Source: JAHHLP01 sp041609895
GTDB lineage: Bacteria > Bacteroidota > Rhodothermia > Rhodothermales > JABDKH01
NCBI GenBank assembly: GCA_041609895.1
Contig: JBFIPX010000005.1
Coordinates: forward strand, 1-45,951
Length of the DNA stretch: 45,951 bases
Direction: 5' to 3'
In this document: one piece after another, positions 34,168-41,519 of the stretch
How positions within the stretch are numbered: the first letter of the stretch is position 1
Layout: every line of letters starts with the position of its first letter
Made by a program: the position numbers and the translations under genes
Notes under the pieces: model-generated
What the model saw: the letters and a program-made list of their open reading frames with translations, nothing else
Told to the model about the DNA's origin: nothing
Databases searched by the model: none

Positions 34168-34957
34168 AGAAGTCCTTGACGCGAAATCTGCGGAGGCCGA
34201 GAAGCAGGGGCACGCCTAACCAGACAAGCAGGGCAAGCGACGAGAGCCCGATACCGAGCCATGTACCGAAGAAGCGCTCAAACACTGCTCCCGTGTACCC
34301 CATAAGCGCTGATATGTCGAAGTTCAGCAGCAGAATAATTCTCGCGAGGTCGACAGGGTTCAGCAGTGCCAGTACCAGTACCGGGATCTCGAGCGGATAC
34401 TCGGAGAACACGTTGACCACGTAGAGGATGAGGCCGTCGTAGAGAACGGTTGCACCCAACCAAATAATGATCGCGACGCTCATCCCCCGCACGCGATCCT
34501 CAACCACGTTTGCGATCACGAACGCAACCGCCACGAAAACAAACGTCAAAGACACACCGGCCGAGACTATAGTCAACAGCAGAGAGCCCGCGTCTTCAAT
34601 AGTCGACCAGAACATCGCGACGGGCACTATCACTCCGACAGCGAACGCCGCCGCTAGCGGCAGCGCCAATCCGCCATACATCCCGCGGAAAAGCGAACCC
34701 CGGCTGACGGGCTGGGACAGTAACAGTTCAATGAAATTCCGCGACGCGTAGAGATACATCGTGCCGTAGAGGAGCCCGACGAGCGGAATCAACGTCAGGA
34801 TCACATTTATTAGACTCAGCACCGCCGCCCGCCCGCCACCACCATAGTACAACAGGCCGGCCGTGAGGAGAGCATAGAAAGCTGCGTACACGATCAGCCA
34901 GGCACTACGAAAAAGATCCTTGACCTCATAAGCGAGGATGTGACGGATAACCTTCAT
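34166..34957 (-). CDS. nosY: NosY-like ABC-2 permease for copper-site assembly of N2O reductase
   Basis: 263 residues with six hydrophobic segments (about 18-40, 49-70, 95-117, 127-150, 162-185 and 233-253). It opens KVIRHILAYEVKDLFRSAWLIVY like other NosY permeases, with ASRNFIELLLSQPVSRGSLFRG as the coupling loop (E-L-L-L-x-x-P-x-S-R). With NosF and NosD it forms the transporter needed to assemble the CuZ centre of NosZ. Overlaps nosF by four bases (ATGA) and ends the nos operon. Confidence 0.9.
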   Translation of the reverse strand: MKVIRHILAYEVKDLFRSAWLIVYAAFYALLTAGLLYYGGGGRAAVLSLINVILTLIPLVGLLYGTMYLYASRNFIELLLSQPVSRGSLFRGMYGGLALPLAAAFAVGVIVPVAMFWSTIEDAGSLLLTIVSAGVSLTFVFVAVAFVIANVVEDRVRGMSVAIIIWLGATVLYDGLILYVVNVFSEYPLEIPVLVLALLNPVDLARIILLLNFDISALMGYTGAVFERFFGTWLGIGLSSLALLVWLGVPLLLGLRRFRVKDF

Positions 34958-35661
34958 TCCACCTCCTCCATCAAGCGCGCTATCGCGCGTTCAAGCCGAT
35001 CCGTACCCGTTCGCTCACGCATTTCTCGGGGCTCTCCCTCGAAGGCGATACGACCCGCGTCGAGGTATACCACCCGATCAGCCAGTTCATCTACCTCGCT
35101 CATAATGTGTGAGGTCAGGATGACTGTGCCGCCGTCAGATCTGAACTGCAATATCCGATCCTTGAGGAGGCTGCTCGATCTTGGATCGAGACCGGCCGTA
35201 GGCTCGTCGAGGATCAACAGCTCCGGTCGGAAAAGAAACGCCATGGAGGCGCTGATCTTCTGCCGTGTACCTCCAGATAGACCCCGAAGAGACTTGTCGA
35301 GGTCGGACTCTATATCGAAGTCGCGCAGAAGAGTTGTATCGTAATTACGCCCTCCACTTCGCAGGTCCTGCAAGAAGCGAATGACCTCGCGTGCAGTGAG
35401 ATTCTCTGGAAACGTGGCCTTCTGCGGCATGTATCCGATAGAGTTTCGATACTCGAAATCAGTTAAAACGTCCAGCCCTCCCACTGATATGGCGCCAGAG
35501 TCCGGCGTCGCGAGGCCCAGTATGCACTTGATCAACGTGGTTTTCCCGGCGGCATTCGGACCGAGCACGGCTGTAATGCGCCCCGGACTCACATCCAGAT
35601 TCAGATCGTGAAGGACCTTCAGGCGGCCGTAGGATTTCTCGAGATTTCTTACCGAGATCAT
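34954..35661 (-). CDS. nosF: NosF-like ABC ATPase
   Basis: 235 residues from ATG 35661 (GGAG nine bases upstream); a TTG at 35668-35670 overlaps the nosD stop and is an alternative. Motifs: Walker A GPNAAGKTTL (an Ala variant of GxxGxGKT), Q-loop IGYMPQKATF, signature LRGLSGGTRQKISASMAF, Walker B ELLILDEPTAGLDP, and switch TSHIMSEVDELAD. It powers NosY/NosD. The NAAGK loop is a known variation in this family and does not suggest inactivity. Confidence 0.92.
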   Translation of the reverse strand: MISVRNLEKSYGRLKVLHDLNLDVSPGRITAVLGPNAAGKTTLIKCILGLATPDSGAISVGGLDVLTDFEYRNSIGYMPQKATFPENLTAREVIRFLQDLRSGGRNYDTTLLRDFDIESDLDKSLRGLSGGTRQKISASMAFLFRPELLILDEPTAGLDPRSSSLLKDRILQFRSDGGTVILTSHIMSEVDELADRVVYLDAGRIAFEGEPREMRERTGTDRLERAIARLMEEVE

Positions 35662-35666
35662 ACGAC

Positions 35667-36941
35667 TCAACTCCGGCGGTTAGGCGCGGCTCTCTCGACT
35701 CGCCGCATTCGTGGCTGCTCGTCGACCAGGTTCTCGGGAGTAAGAACAGGCAGAACCCGCTCGAGCGTATCCAGAAGGTCAACGAGGAAGCTGCGCAGAA
35801 GAATCAAAGCCGGCTCCTCCCTCTCGACCACGAGGGAAAAAAAGCGGACGGGACGAAAAGGCACGTCACCGACACCATTCCGATCAAGGTCGTACCCCCG
35901 GTAGCGATCCCAAAAATTGCCTACAAAACTTGAATAGGCGCGACTGCTGTTTGTGGACACATCAAACGTGTTGCCCACGAAATTATTACGGGAAAAAGTG
36001 TTGTCTATGGCATTCGCCATGATTTTCACGGCCCAACCGTTTTCCTCAAAGTCATTGTCGGCTACTTCCATCCGGTTGGCGCCCTCGGCCATTATCCCCG
36101 TCGTGTTATCCAGAAAGACATTACCCACGATGCGGCTATCATCGATGTCCTTCAGCAGGAGGCCGTAGGCGGCGCTTCCCCAATTGTGTTCGAAGCGGTT
36201 GCCGATCATTTCGACGCGCTCCGAATACATTACAGCTACTCCAGCGTCGTTGTATCGGAACAGATTGTCAACATACCGGCATCGGTCAGAGAACATAAAA
36301 TGCAATCCGTACCGTAGGTTGTCGACCGACTCGTTACGCTCGATCGTGGCATCCTCGACGAACTCCAGGTAGATACCATCGCGTTGGTGTTGGATCACGT
36401 TATCGAGTATCCTCAGGTCGCGTGAGTACCAAGCGTGGATTCCATTGCCGGCGGCCGTCTGTCGCTCGGCGCGGCCTATAATCGTGTTCCGGGCAACGGT
36501 GCAACCGGCCGTTTTTGCGAGATATATCGCGAAGAACGTGTCTTCAAACCTGTTGTCCGTGATGCGGCAATTGTGGCCGGCATCAACCTTTATCGCCGCA
36601 CGATCGTCAACGAAACTTACGCCGACGTTCCTGAACACAAAGCCGGTGATGACAACCCCTGGCGCCGTCACGAGCAGGAGGCCGCGCTCCGACTCCCCGT
36701 CCAGAACCGCACCGGTCTCTCCGCGCAGCTCAAGCGAGCGATCAATCTCGATGGTGGGTTCACGATAGACGCCGGGAGAAACGAGGATGGAATCCCCGTC
36801 TTGCGCAAGGGCGACGGCTTCCTGAATTGATCGGACGTCGCCCCTGGGGCCGACGGAGATGGTGCGCGCGGCAACGGGATACGCCCCCAGCGCCGTCGCC
36901 AAAAGAATGACCCCGATCGCGAGTGAGAATCGCGTCTTCAT
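35667..36941 (-). CDS. nosD: NosD-like periplasmic copper-site assembly protein
   Basis: 424 residues: signal peptide (ending YPVAA-RTI) and a right-handed beta-helix of CASH/NosD repeats. Examples are LELRGETGAVLDGE, GHNCRITDNRFEDTFFAIYL, RDLRILDNVIQHQRDGIYLE and CRYVDNLFRYNDAGVAVMYSE (separate stretches). The C-terminal SYSSFVGNFWDRYRGYDLDRNGVGDVPFRP-type segment (seen as NFWDRYRGYDLDRNG) is the NosD family end-cap. It works with NosF and NosY in assembling the CuZ cluster. It lies 39 bases after the NosL fusion gene. Confidence 0.92.
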   Translation of the reverse strand: MKTRFSLAIGVILLATALGAYPVAARTISVGPRGDVRSIQEAVALAQDGDSILVSPGVYREPTIEIDRSLELRGETGAVLDGESERGLLLVTAPGVVITGFVFRNVGVSFVDDRAAIKVDAGHNCRITDNRFEDTFFAIYLAKTAGCTVARNTIIGRAERQTAAGNGIHAWYSRDLRILDNVIQHQRDGIYLEFVEDATIERNESVDNLRYGLHFMFSDRCRYVDNLFRYNDAGVAVMYSERVEMIGNRFEHNWGSAAYGLLLKDIDDSRIVGNVFLDNTTGIMAEGANRMEVADNDFEENGWAVKIMANAIDNTFSRNNFVGNTFDVSTNSSRAYSSFVGNFWDRYRGYDLDRNGVGDVPFRPVRFFSLVVEREEPALILLRSFLVDLLDTLERVLPVLTPENLVDEQPRMRRVERAAPNRRS

Positions 36942-36980
36942 GGTGGTGGACTAAATGTAGATAATCGGTGTGCGTCTAGA

Positions 36981-38066
36981 TTATCGGGTCATCGACGCAG
37001 GACGCATCCCGCCGCGCGACGAAACGAGACTGACAACCTCTTCCCATCCGATCGTAGTTCCTCCAAAAGCGTTGATGGCCTTCTCTTCGTCCATCATCGG
37101 ACCAAAGGCGGCGAGGTTCATTCCCATGGGACTGATGATGTTTTCGCTTTGGAGGATTGTCGCATCATTGACCTCGACGAGCGTGCCAGGTCTGCCGAAA
37201 TCCGCAACCCAGAGGGAGTGCACATGCCGCTCGTCAAACTCCGGAGTCCCGACATGACTTGCAAGACACTCGATTGAGTCGAAACGATACACCTTGCCGT
37301 TCGAATTAACGAGCTCCGCGCCATAACGTTCGTCTAGAATCGTCATTCGGCAGAAGTCGCATTGATCCTCGCCATATTGGATTGGTGACGGTCCGGGCGT
37401 GCATCCGGACACGGCAACACCGGTCCCAATCACTCCGGCCACAAGCACCGCGGCCATTTTCGAGCCTGGTCGTACAGTGGCGGCCTCGGGGTTCTTTCCT
37501 TTTCGATTTCGCAGAGCGGTAACCAGCACTGCACCGAGCGAAATAAACGTCATCCAACCGCCCAACGCCGGCCACGAGGAAGCTGTGAAGTTCAGCAGTT
37601 TCTTTGAGCCGATGAGCGGTGGCTGATAGTTCATGCCGGGAATCTTGATGATCGCCGTCTCAGAGTCGAGGTTGTGCCCGTAGTCATATTCCCATAGGTA
37701 GAAATCGACTAGTCCCACGACAGCTCCCACCACGAAGATGACAATCCAGCTCCACATCATGAATCGCTTGCCCGAAGCCGCCCCGATGAGACCGAACGCA
37801 ATCATGAAGCCGATGAACCACGGCATGATTTTCAGCTCTGGAATGGAGTCGGGCACGATCTTCTTCATTCCGATGTAGTGGTTCAGTCCGTTAATGTTCT
37901 GCAGGTCGTGCGGCTTCTCTCCCGTTATGTTGTCAATCCAGATATACATTCCGAGTCCTTCCGGATACTGCGGCGCATCCAGAGATATCTTCCAGATCGG
38001 AAAGATGTATACCAGAACCAGAGCCAGTGACGCTGCAGCAAGTACGATTCGCGATTGAGTCGTCAT
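36981..38066 (-). CDS. nosL: Membrane protein fused to a NosL copper-chaperone domain
   Basis: 361 residues in one open frame. The N-terminal about 195 residues have four or five helices (5-25, about 83-100, 104-126 and about 169-187), with a periplasmic insert rich in PxYPEGLGMYIWID and a long loop. This part resembles the membrane protein often found beside nosZ in Bacteroidota. After a basic linker (RNRKGKNPEAATVRPGSK) comes a second hydrophobic stretch ending in a lipobox-like VAVSGCTPG, then the NosL domain with the copper motif EDQCDFCRMTI (CxFCxM) and LDERYGAELV, KVYRFDSIECLASH and SPMGMNLAAF. NosL supplies Cu(I) to NosZ. Fusion with the membrane protein is unusual: two genes may have merged, or an internal start may also be used. 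Confidence 0.85.
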   Translation of the reverse strand: MTTQSRIVLAAASLALVLVYIFPIWKISLDAPQYPEGLGMYIWIDNITGEKPHDLQNINGLNHYIGMKKIVPDSIPELKIMPWFIGFMIAFGLIGAASGKRFMMWSWIVIFVVGAVVGLVDFYLWEYDYGHNLDSETAIIKIPGMNYQPPLIGSKKLLNFTASSWPALGGWMTFISLGAVLVTALRNRKGKNPEAATVRPGSKMAAVLVAGVIGTGVAVSGCTPGPSPIQYGEDQCDFCRMTILDERYGAELVNSNGKVYRFDSIECLASHVGTPEFDERHVHSLWVADFGRPGTLVEVNDATILQSENIISPMGMNLAAFGPMMDEEKAINAFGGTTIGWEEVVSLVSSRGGMRPASMTR

Positions 38067-38083
38067 AGTTTGTCTTCACGACG

Positions 38084-38110
38084 AGGGCCGCACCGCTGGG
38101 GCGCGGCCCT
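38084..38110 (-). other. Intercistronic hairpin between nosZ and the NosL fusion gene
   Basis: AGGGCCGC/GCGGCCCT (38084-38091 and 38103-38110) form a perfect 8-base GC-rich stem with an 11-base loop, just after the nosZ stop (38127) and before the next ATG (38066). There is no T-run. Likely to stabilise nosZ mRNA or lower downstream expression. Confidence 0.5.
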
Positions 38111-38126
38111 TCGTTCCGCAGATTCA

Positions 38127-40091
38127 TTATCCAGCTGGCTTCAGTTCACCAGTCCCGTACGCCAACGGCGTCCTCGATCCGGCGGGCGATACCCGGACGT
38201 ATCCCTGCATCTCCTGATGCAGCGCCGAGCAGAAGTCCGTGCAGTAGAACGGATAGACTCCCTCGGCCTTGGGGTACCACTTCAGTGTCCGCGTTTCGCC
38301 CGGCATGATCAGCAGTTCTGCCGTTTCCATTCCCAGAATTGCAAACCCATGCGGGACATCCCAGTCCTGCTCGAGGTTGGTCACGTGGAAGAACACCTCG
38401 TCACCCACACGCAGCCCCTCGATGTTGTCGGGCGCAAAGTGGCTGCGAATCGTGGACATGTAGACGTGAACCTCCTTGCCGTTTCGTTCAACACGCGTCT
38501 CGGCTTCACTCTTGACTGCGTGCGGACTTGTGTTCTCTTCGATCGGGAAGAATTTGACGGAGTTCTCCATAAGCAGATCCGCCTTGATGCCCTGCGCGTA
38601 ATGCGGCTCTCCGAGCGTCGGAAAGTCGAGCAGCATGCGCATCTTGTCGCCCGAGATGTCAATCAGCTGAGCTGCGTGAGCAAGTTCAGGACCGGTTGGG
38701 AGATAGCGATCCTTCGTAATCTTGTTGAGAGCGACGAGGTACTTACCCCATGGAGTCTGCGAATCTCCACCCGGTATCATCAAGTGTCCGACCGAGTAGT
38801 AGACGGGAATCCGGTCCACTACCTGCCACGTTCCCAGCTCCCACTTCACGATCTCCGATGAGATAAACGCCGTGGTGTATGCAAATCCCTTTCCGTCGAA
38901 CTCGGTGTGAAGTGGCCCAAGACCGGCATTCTCAACCTCACCGGCTATGACCTCCTCGTATTGGAGTACGGGGATACCGTCAATGACAGTCTCATACAGC
39001 TCGTTCTCGATTGCATTCATCATCTTCGAGAAAGAGTGTACCGGAATGACGGTGGCGAGCTTGCCACCGGCGGCGATGTACTCGCCGGTCGGATCGACAT
39101 CAACGCCGTGCGGTGATTTCGGCGTCGGCAGGAAGTAGATCATGTTCTCGCAGGAGGACGCCTCGAGGACCGTCACGCTCGTCTTCATCTCCGTCACGGC
39201 GATCCGATCGGCACCAACATGATTGTGCGCGTAGCGCGATGGCATGGTGCGAGCCTGCCCGGATGCCACGCATTCCTCCGCCCGCTGCCAGTTGACCGCG
39301 GCGATGAAGTCCTTGTCGTTCTGCGATGCGTTCACTTCCAGAAGCGTGTTCGCTTCTTCGGAGTTATAGGAAGTGAAGAACATCCAACCGAACGAGGGAC
39401 CCTTTCCGGCGTGCGCGAGGTCGTAGTTGTACCCGGGCACGAGGATCTGGAACGCAACGTCCATTTCACCAGGTTGATCTGCGCGCACGAAACTGAGCAT
39501 GCCCTTGAAGTTGCCTTTGTAATCTTCGATGGCCATGTCACGATTCGGCACGGGGACGCTGAACCGGGTGGTGGCAACGAGATACTCCGAGTTGGGGGTG
39601 ATGAACGGCGATCCGTGGTTGCCTGCCGAGTTTGGAATCTCAATGATCTCGTCGGTCTCGAAAGTCGTCAAGTCTATCCGGGCGACACGAGGCGTGTTGT
39701 TCCCGTTCACGAAGATCCACCGGCCGTCCGGTGACCCGTTCGTCATTGACAACTCGGGGTGATGCGCATCGTCCCAGGCGGCGAAGCCATACGATGTGTT
39801 CAGCATCGCCTTCGTCTCTTCCGAGTACCCGTACCCATTCTCCGGGAATTGCGAGAAAACCGGGACGACCTTGAAAAGCCGTCCGGAAGGCAGGCCGTAC
39901 ACCGTAAGCTGACCGCTGAAGCCTCCGGACATGAAGCCGTAGAACTCGTCGTACGATCCGGGTGGTACGTAAACTTGTGATGCCGCGTCGCCGGACTTGG
40001 CGGCATCGGAGCCCGCGCAGCCCGCTCCGCTGGCGATCCCGAGGACCAGAGCCACTGCCCCGATTCCCAGAACAATGTTTCGTGTTGACAT
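38127..40091 (-). CDS. nosZ: Nitrous-oxide reductase, clade II type with a non-Tat signal
   Basis: 654 residues reducing N2O to N2 outside the cytoplasm. The N-terminus has a hydrophobic signal (IVLGIGAVALVLGIASGAGC) and a possible lipidated Cys25; no twin-Arg is present, which marks clade II (Sec) enzymes. The seven-bladed propeller carries CuZ His ligands, including WDDAHHPE (H110, H111). Further His-rich stretches are SRYAHNHVGADR, PKSPHGVDVDP, PLHTEFDG and EPHYAQG. The C-terminal cupredoxin domain has VPHGFAI and the CuA motif YCTDFCSALHQEM (C617, C621, H625, M628). A perfect AGGAGGT lies 8 bases upstream. It sits second in the operon after a cytochrome c gene and shows no damage. Confidence 0.97.
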   Translation of the reverse strand: MSTRNIVLGIGAVALVLGIASGAGCAGSDAAKSGDAASQVYVPPGSYDEFYGFMSGGFSGQLTVYGLPSGRLFKVVPVFSQFPENGYGYSEETKAMLNTSYGFAAWDDAHHPELSMTNGSPDGRWIFVNGNNTPRVARIDLTTFETDEIIEIPNSAGNHGSPFITPNSEYLVATTRFSVPVPNRDMAIEDYKGNFKGMLSFVRADQPGEMDVAFQILVPGYNYDLAHAGKGPSFGWMFFTSYNSEEANTLLEVNASQNDKDFIAAVNWQRAEECVASGQARTMPSRYAHNHVGADRIAVTEMKTSVTVLEASSCENMIYFLPTPKSPHGVDVDPTGEYIAAGGKLATVIPVHSFSKMMNAIENELYETVIDGIPVLQYEEVIAGEVENAGLGPLHTEFDGKGFAYTTAFISSEIVKWELGTWQVVDRIPVYYSVGHLMIPGGDSQTPWGKYLVALNKITKDRYLPTGPELAHAAQLIDISGDKMRMLLDFPTLGEPHYAQGIKADLLMENSVKFFPIEENTSPHAVKSEAETRVERNGKEVHVYMSTIRSHFAPDNIEGLRVGDEVFFHVTNLEQDWDVPHGFAILGMETAELLIMPGETRTLKWYPKAEGVYPFYCTDFCSALHQEMQGYVRVSPAGSRTPLAYGTGELKPAG

Positions 40092-40099
40092 AATCTGTG

Positions 40100-40106
40100 A
40101 CCTCCT
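40100..40106 (-). promoter_or_regulatory. Strong Shine-Dalgarno sequence of nosZ
   Basis: AGGAGGT on the - strand, 8 bases before the nosZ ATG. Other genes in this operon have no such match, so nosZ may be translated much better than its neighbours. Confidence 0.7.
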
Positions 40107-40147
40107 GCGGTCCGTGTCGGAGCCGCTTGCTTGGTTGCTTTCTTGTC

Positions 40148-40645
40148 TTAGCTCGCTTCGGAATCCGACTCGACCGCGCCCTGCACCCGCAGATATTCCA
40201 AGACGGCGCGAGCGTCTTCTTCCGTTAAATTCTGATTAGGCATTGGCGTCAGGAACTGGGCGAGGAGTGCCTTGACCTCGGGATGCTTCTCGACCATCTC
40301 AGCCGGGTTGAGCATCATGTTCATGACGAAGGCCGGCGATCTCCTGGACAGCACATCGCGCAGCGCAGGCCCGACGTAGCGCGAGTCCATCTTGTGGCAC
40401 GCGCTGCATTTCGTCTGAAAGATTGCCTCCCCGGCATCGGCCAAAGTTGCATCGGGCGGCCCAAGGTCGACGCTGCGGATCGGGCCAATTCCGTTCTCTA
40501 GTTGGTCGGCGGTCAGGCCGCTGGGGTTAGACTGATTCGTCGTCTGGGACCGCGTTCCCGTCTCGTCCGCGCTGCCGCAACCGATGGTCACAAATGCCAT
40601 CAATGCGACGAGGACAACGGGTACCGCGAAAGCTGTTCTTTCCAT
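40148..40645 (-). CDS. Monohaem cytochrome c lipoprotein of the nos operon
   Basis: 165 residues: hydrophobic signal VVLVALMAFVTIGC with a probable lipobox Cys23, a disordered Ser/Thr/Asn-rich linker, then a class I cytochrome c domain. Haem attachment is KCSACHKMD (C80, C83, H84); a sixth ligand is probably Met135 in FLTPMPNQNLTEED. The fold ends ARAVLEYLR. It likely donates electrons to NosZ. First gene of the nos operon, 56 bases before nosZ. A palindrome and promoter-like region precede it. Confidence 0.92.
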   Translation of the reverse strand: MERTAFAVPVVLVALMAFVTIGCGSADETGTRSQTTNQSNPSGLTADQLENGIGPIRSVDLGPPDATLADAGEAIFQTKCSACHKMDSRYVGPALRDVLSRRSPAFVMNMMLNPAEMVEKHPEVKALLAQFLTPMPNQNLTEEDARAVLEYLRVQGAVESDSEAS

Positions 40646-40775
40646 GGTGGTGTGTCTGCTGATGTTGATCCTCAGGAACCGGACATCCTGAGTTTTGCGG
40701 TTTCAAAACTATGCCGGTTCGATCCGTCGTCCTGGCAGGGCGACTCCGCACGCTCGGGTGATGCATTCCCCACAT

Positions 40776-40806
40776 ACCTGTAGGCTCTTCCCCTACACCT
40801 GTAGGG
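40776..40806 (-). promoter_or_regulatory. Palindromic operator-like site upstream of the nos operon
   Basis: CCCTACACCTGTAGGG (40791-40806) is a perfect inverted repeat (7-base arms, 2-base centre). ACCTGTAGG occurs again at 40776-40784, starting exactly 21 bases before its copy inside the palindrome, i.e. on the same face of the helix. It lies 131-161 bases upstream of the cytochrome c ATG and downstream of a promoter-like box. The Rrf2 protein encoded upstream is a candidate ligand. Confidence 0.5.
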
Positions 40807-40833
40807 TTGTCGTGAATGGAGATCCAATTCCCT

Positions 40834-40841
40834 AAAACATA
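40834..40841 (-). promoter_or_regulatory. Possible Bacteroidota-type -7 element for the nos operon
   Basis: TATGTTTT on the - strand is close to the Bacteroidota sigma consensus TAnnTTTG. A clear -33 TTG was not found at ideal spacing. It would place the palindrome at about +20 to +35, a repressor position. Confidence 0.22.
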
Positions 40842-40939
40842 ATTCGGACTCTTTTGTCTTAATTTAAACCTTGACTGTGAAGTTGTGCTCAAGCTTCTGT
40901 AGAGAAACGGCCTATTAAGAACGTCGTGTAGTCCCTACG

Positions 40940-41368
40940 TCAGGGGCCAAGCCGAAGACTTCGGGACGCAACCTCGCGGGCCAGCCTGTCGATAGATTCT
41001 TCCTTCATTATCACCTCTATCCGCAGGCGCTCCTCCGCCCACTGCTCGTGAAGTGGACACGGCACGCGACTACCGCAGCCCGGCAGCCCAAGGATACACG
41101 ACGTAAAAGCCCCCGACCCGTCGATCGCCATAACAATATCGTAGACTGTGATGCCCTTTGGATCAACGGCCAACGCCACACCCCCCTTGGGGCCTTTTTG
41201 GGAAACGAGAATCCCAGCGTCCGTGAGCTGCTGAAGAATCTTGGTGAGAAAGTGGAAGGAGATGCCGAGCGTTTTGCTTAGCTCGCGGATGGGCCGGTAC
41301 GACGCCTCCTGTCTCATCGCTAATGATATTACGGCCCGAAGTCCGTATGAGCACGCCTTGCTTAGCAC
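40940..41368 (-). CDS. Rrf2-family Fe-S transcriptional regulator (IscR/NsrR-like)
   Basis: 142 residues from GTG 41368. The N-terminal winged helix-turn-helix reads YGLRAVISLAMRQ, then SKTLGISFHFLTKILQQLTDAGILVSQKGPKGG (only blocks are diagnostic: FHFLTKILQQL and KGPKGGVAL). The cluster-binding region CILGLPGCGSRVPCPLH gives C91, C98, C104 and H107, close to E. coli IscR ligands C92/C98/C104/H107 and reminiscent of NsrR three-Cys spacing. An NO- or redox-sensitive [2Fe-2S] or [4Fe-4S] cluster is expected. It precedes the nos operon in the same direction with 294 bases between, and is divergent from the multihaem cytochrome. Confidence 0.88.
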   Translation of the reverse strand: MLSKACSYGLRAVISLAMRQEASYRPIRELSKTLGISFHFLTKILQQLTDAGILVSQKGPKGGVALAVDPKGITVYDIVMAIDGSGAFTSCILGLPGCGSRVPCPLHEQWAEERLRIEVIMKEESIDRLAREVASRSLRLGP

Positions 41369-41519
41369 GTCACCGACTGTTTACTCGCGCGGCCGACAAG
41401 ATAATATCCATTGCCATTGAAACGACACGCGCCTTGTTGTCGTTGACCCTCCCCGAAAGACAGGCTTCGTCGTTCCCCGGACACTCCTCCCAAGTAGCAC
41501 CAAACCCCGACTTCCTTTC

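Noticed and set aside
38055..38861. 268-codon + strand frame opposite nosZ
   Set aside because: Antisense to the CuA and propeller region of NosZ; composition rich in Arg/Leu/His typical of reversed reading.
40660..40690. FNR/DNR-like half site TTGAT near the cytochrome c start
   Set aside because: The second half (ATCAA) is missing at the required spacing; the palindrome at 40791-40806 is a better candidate.
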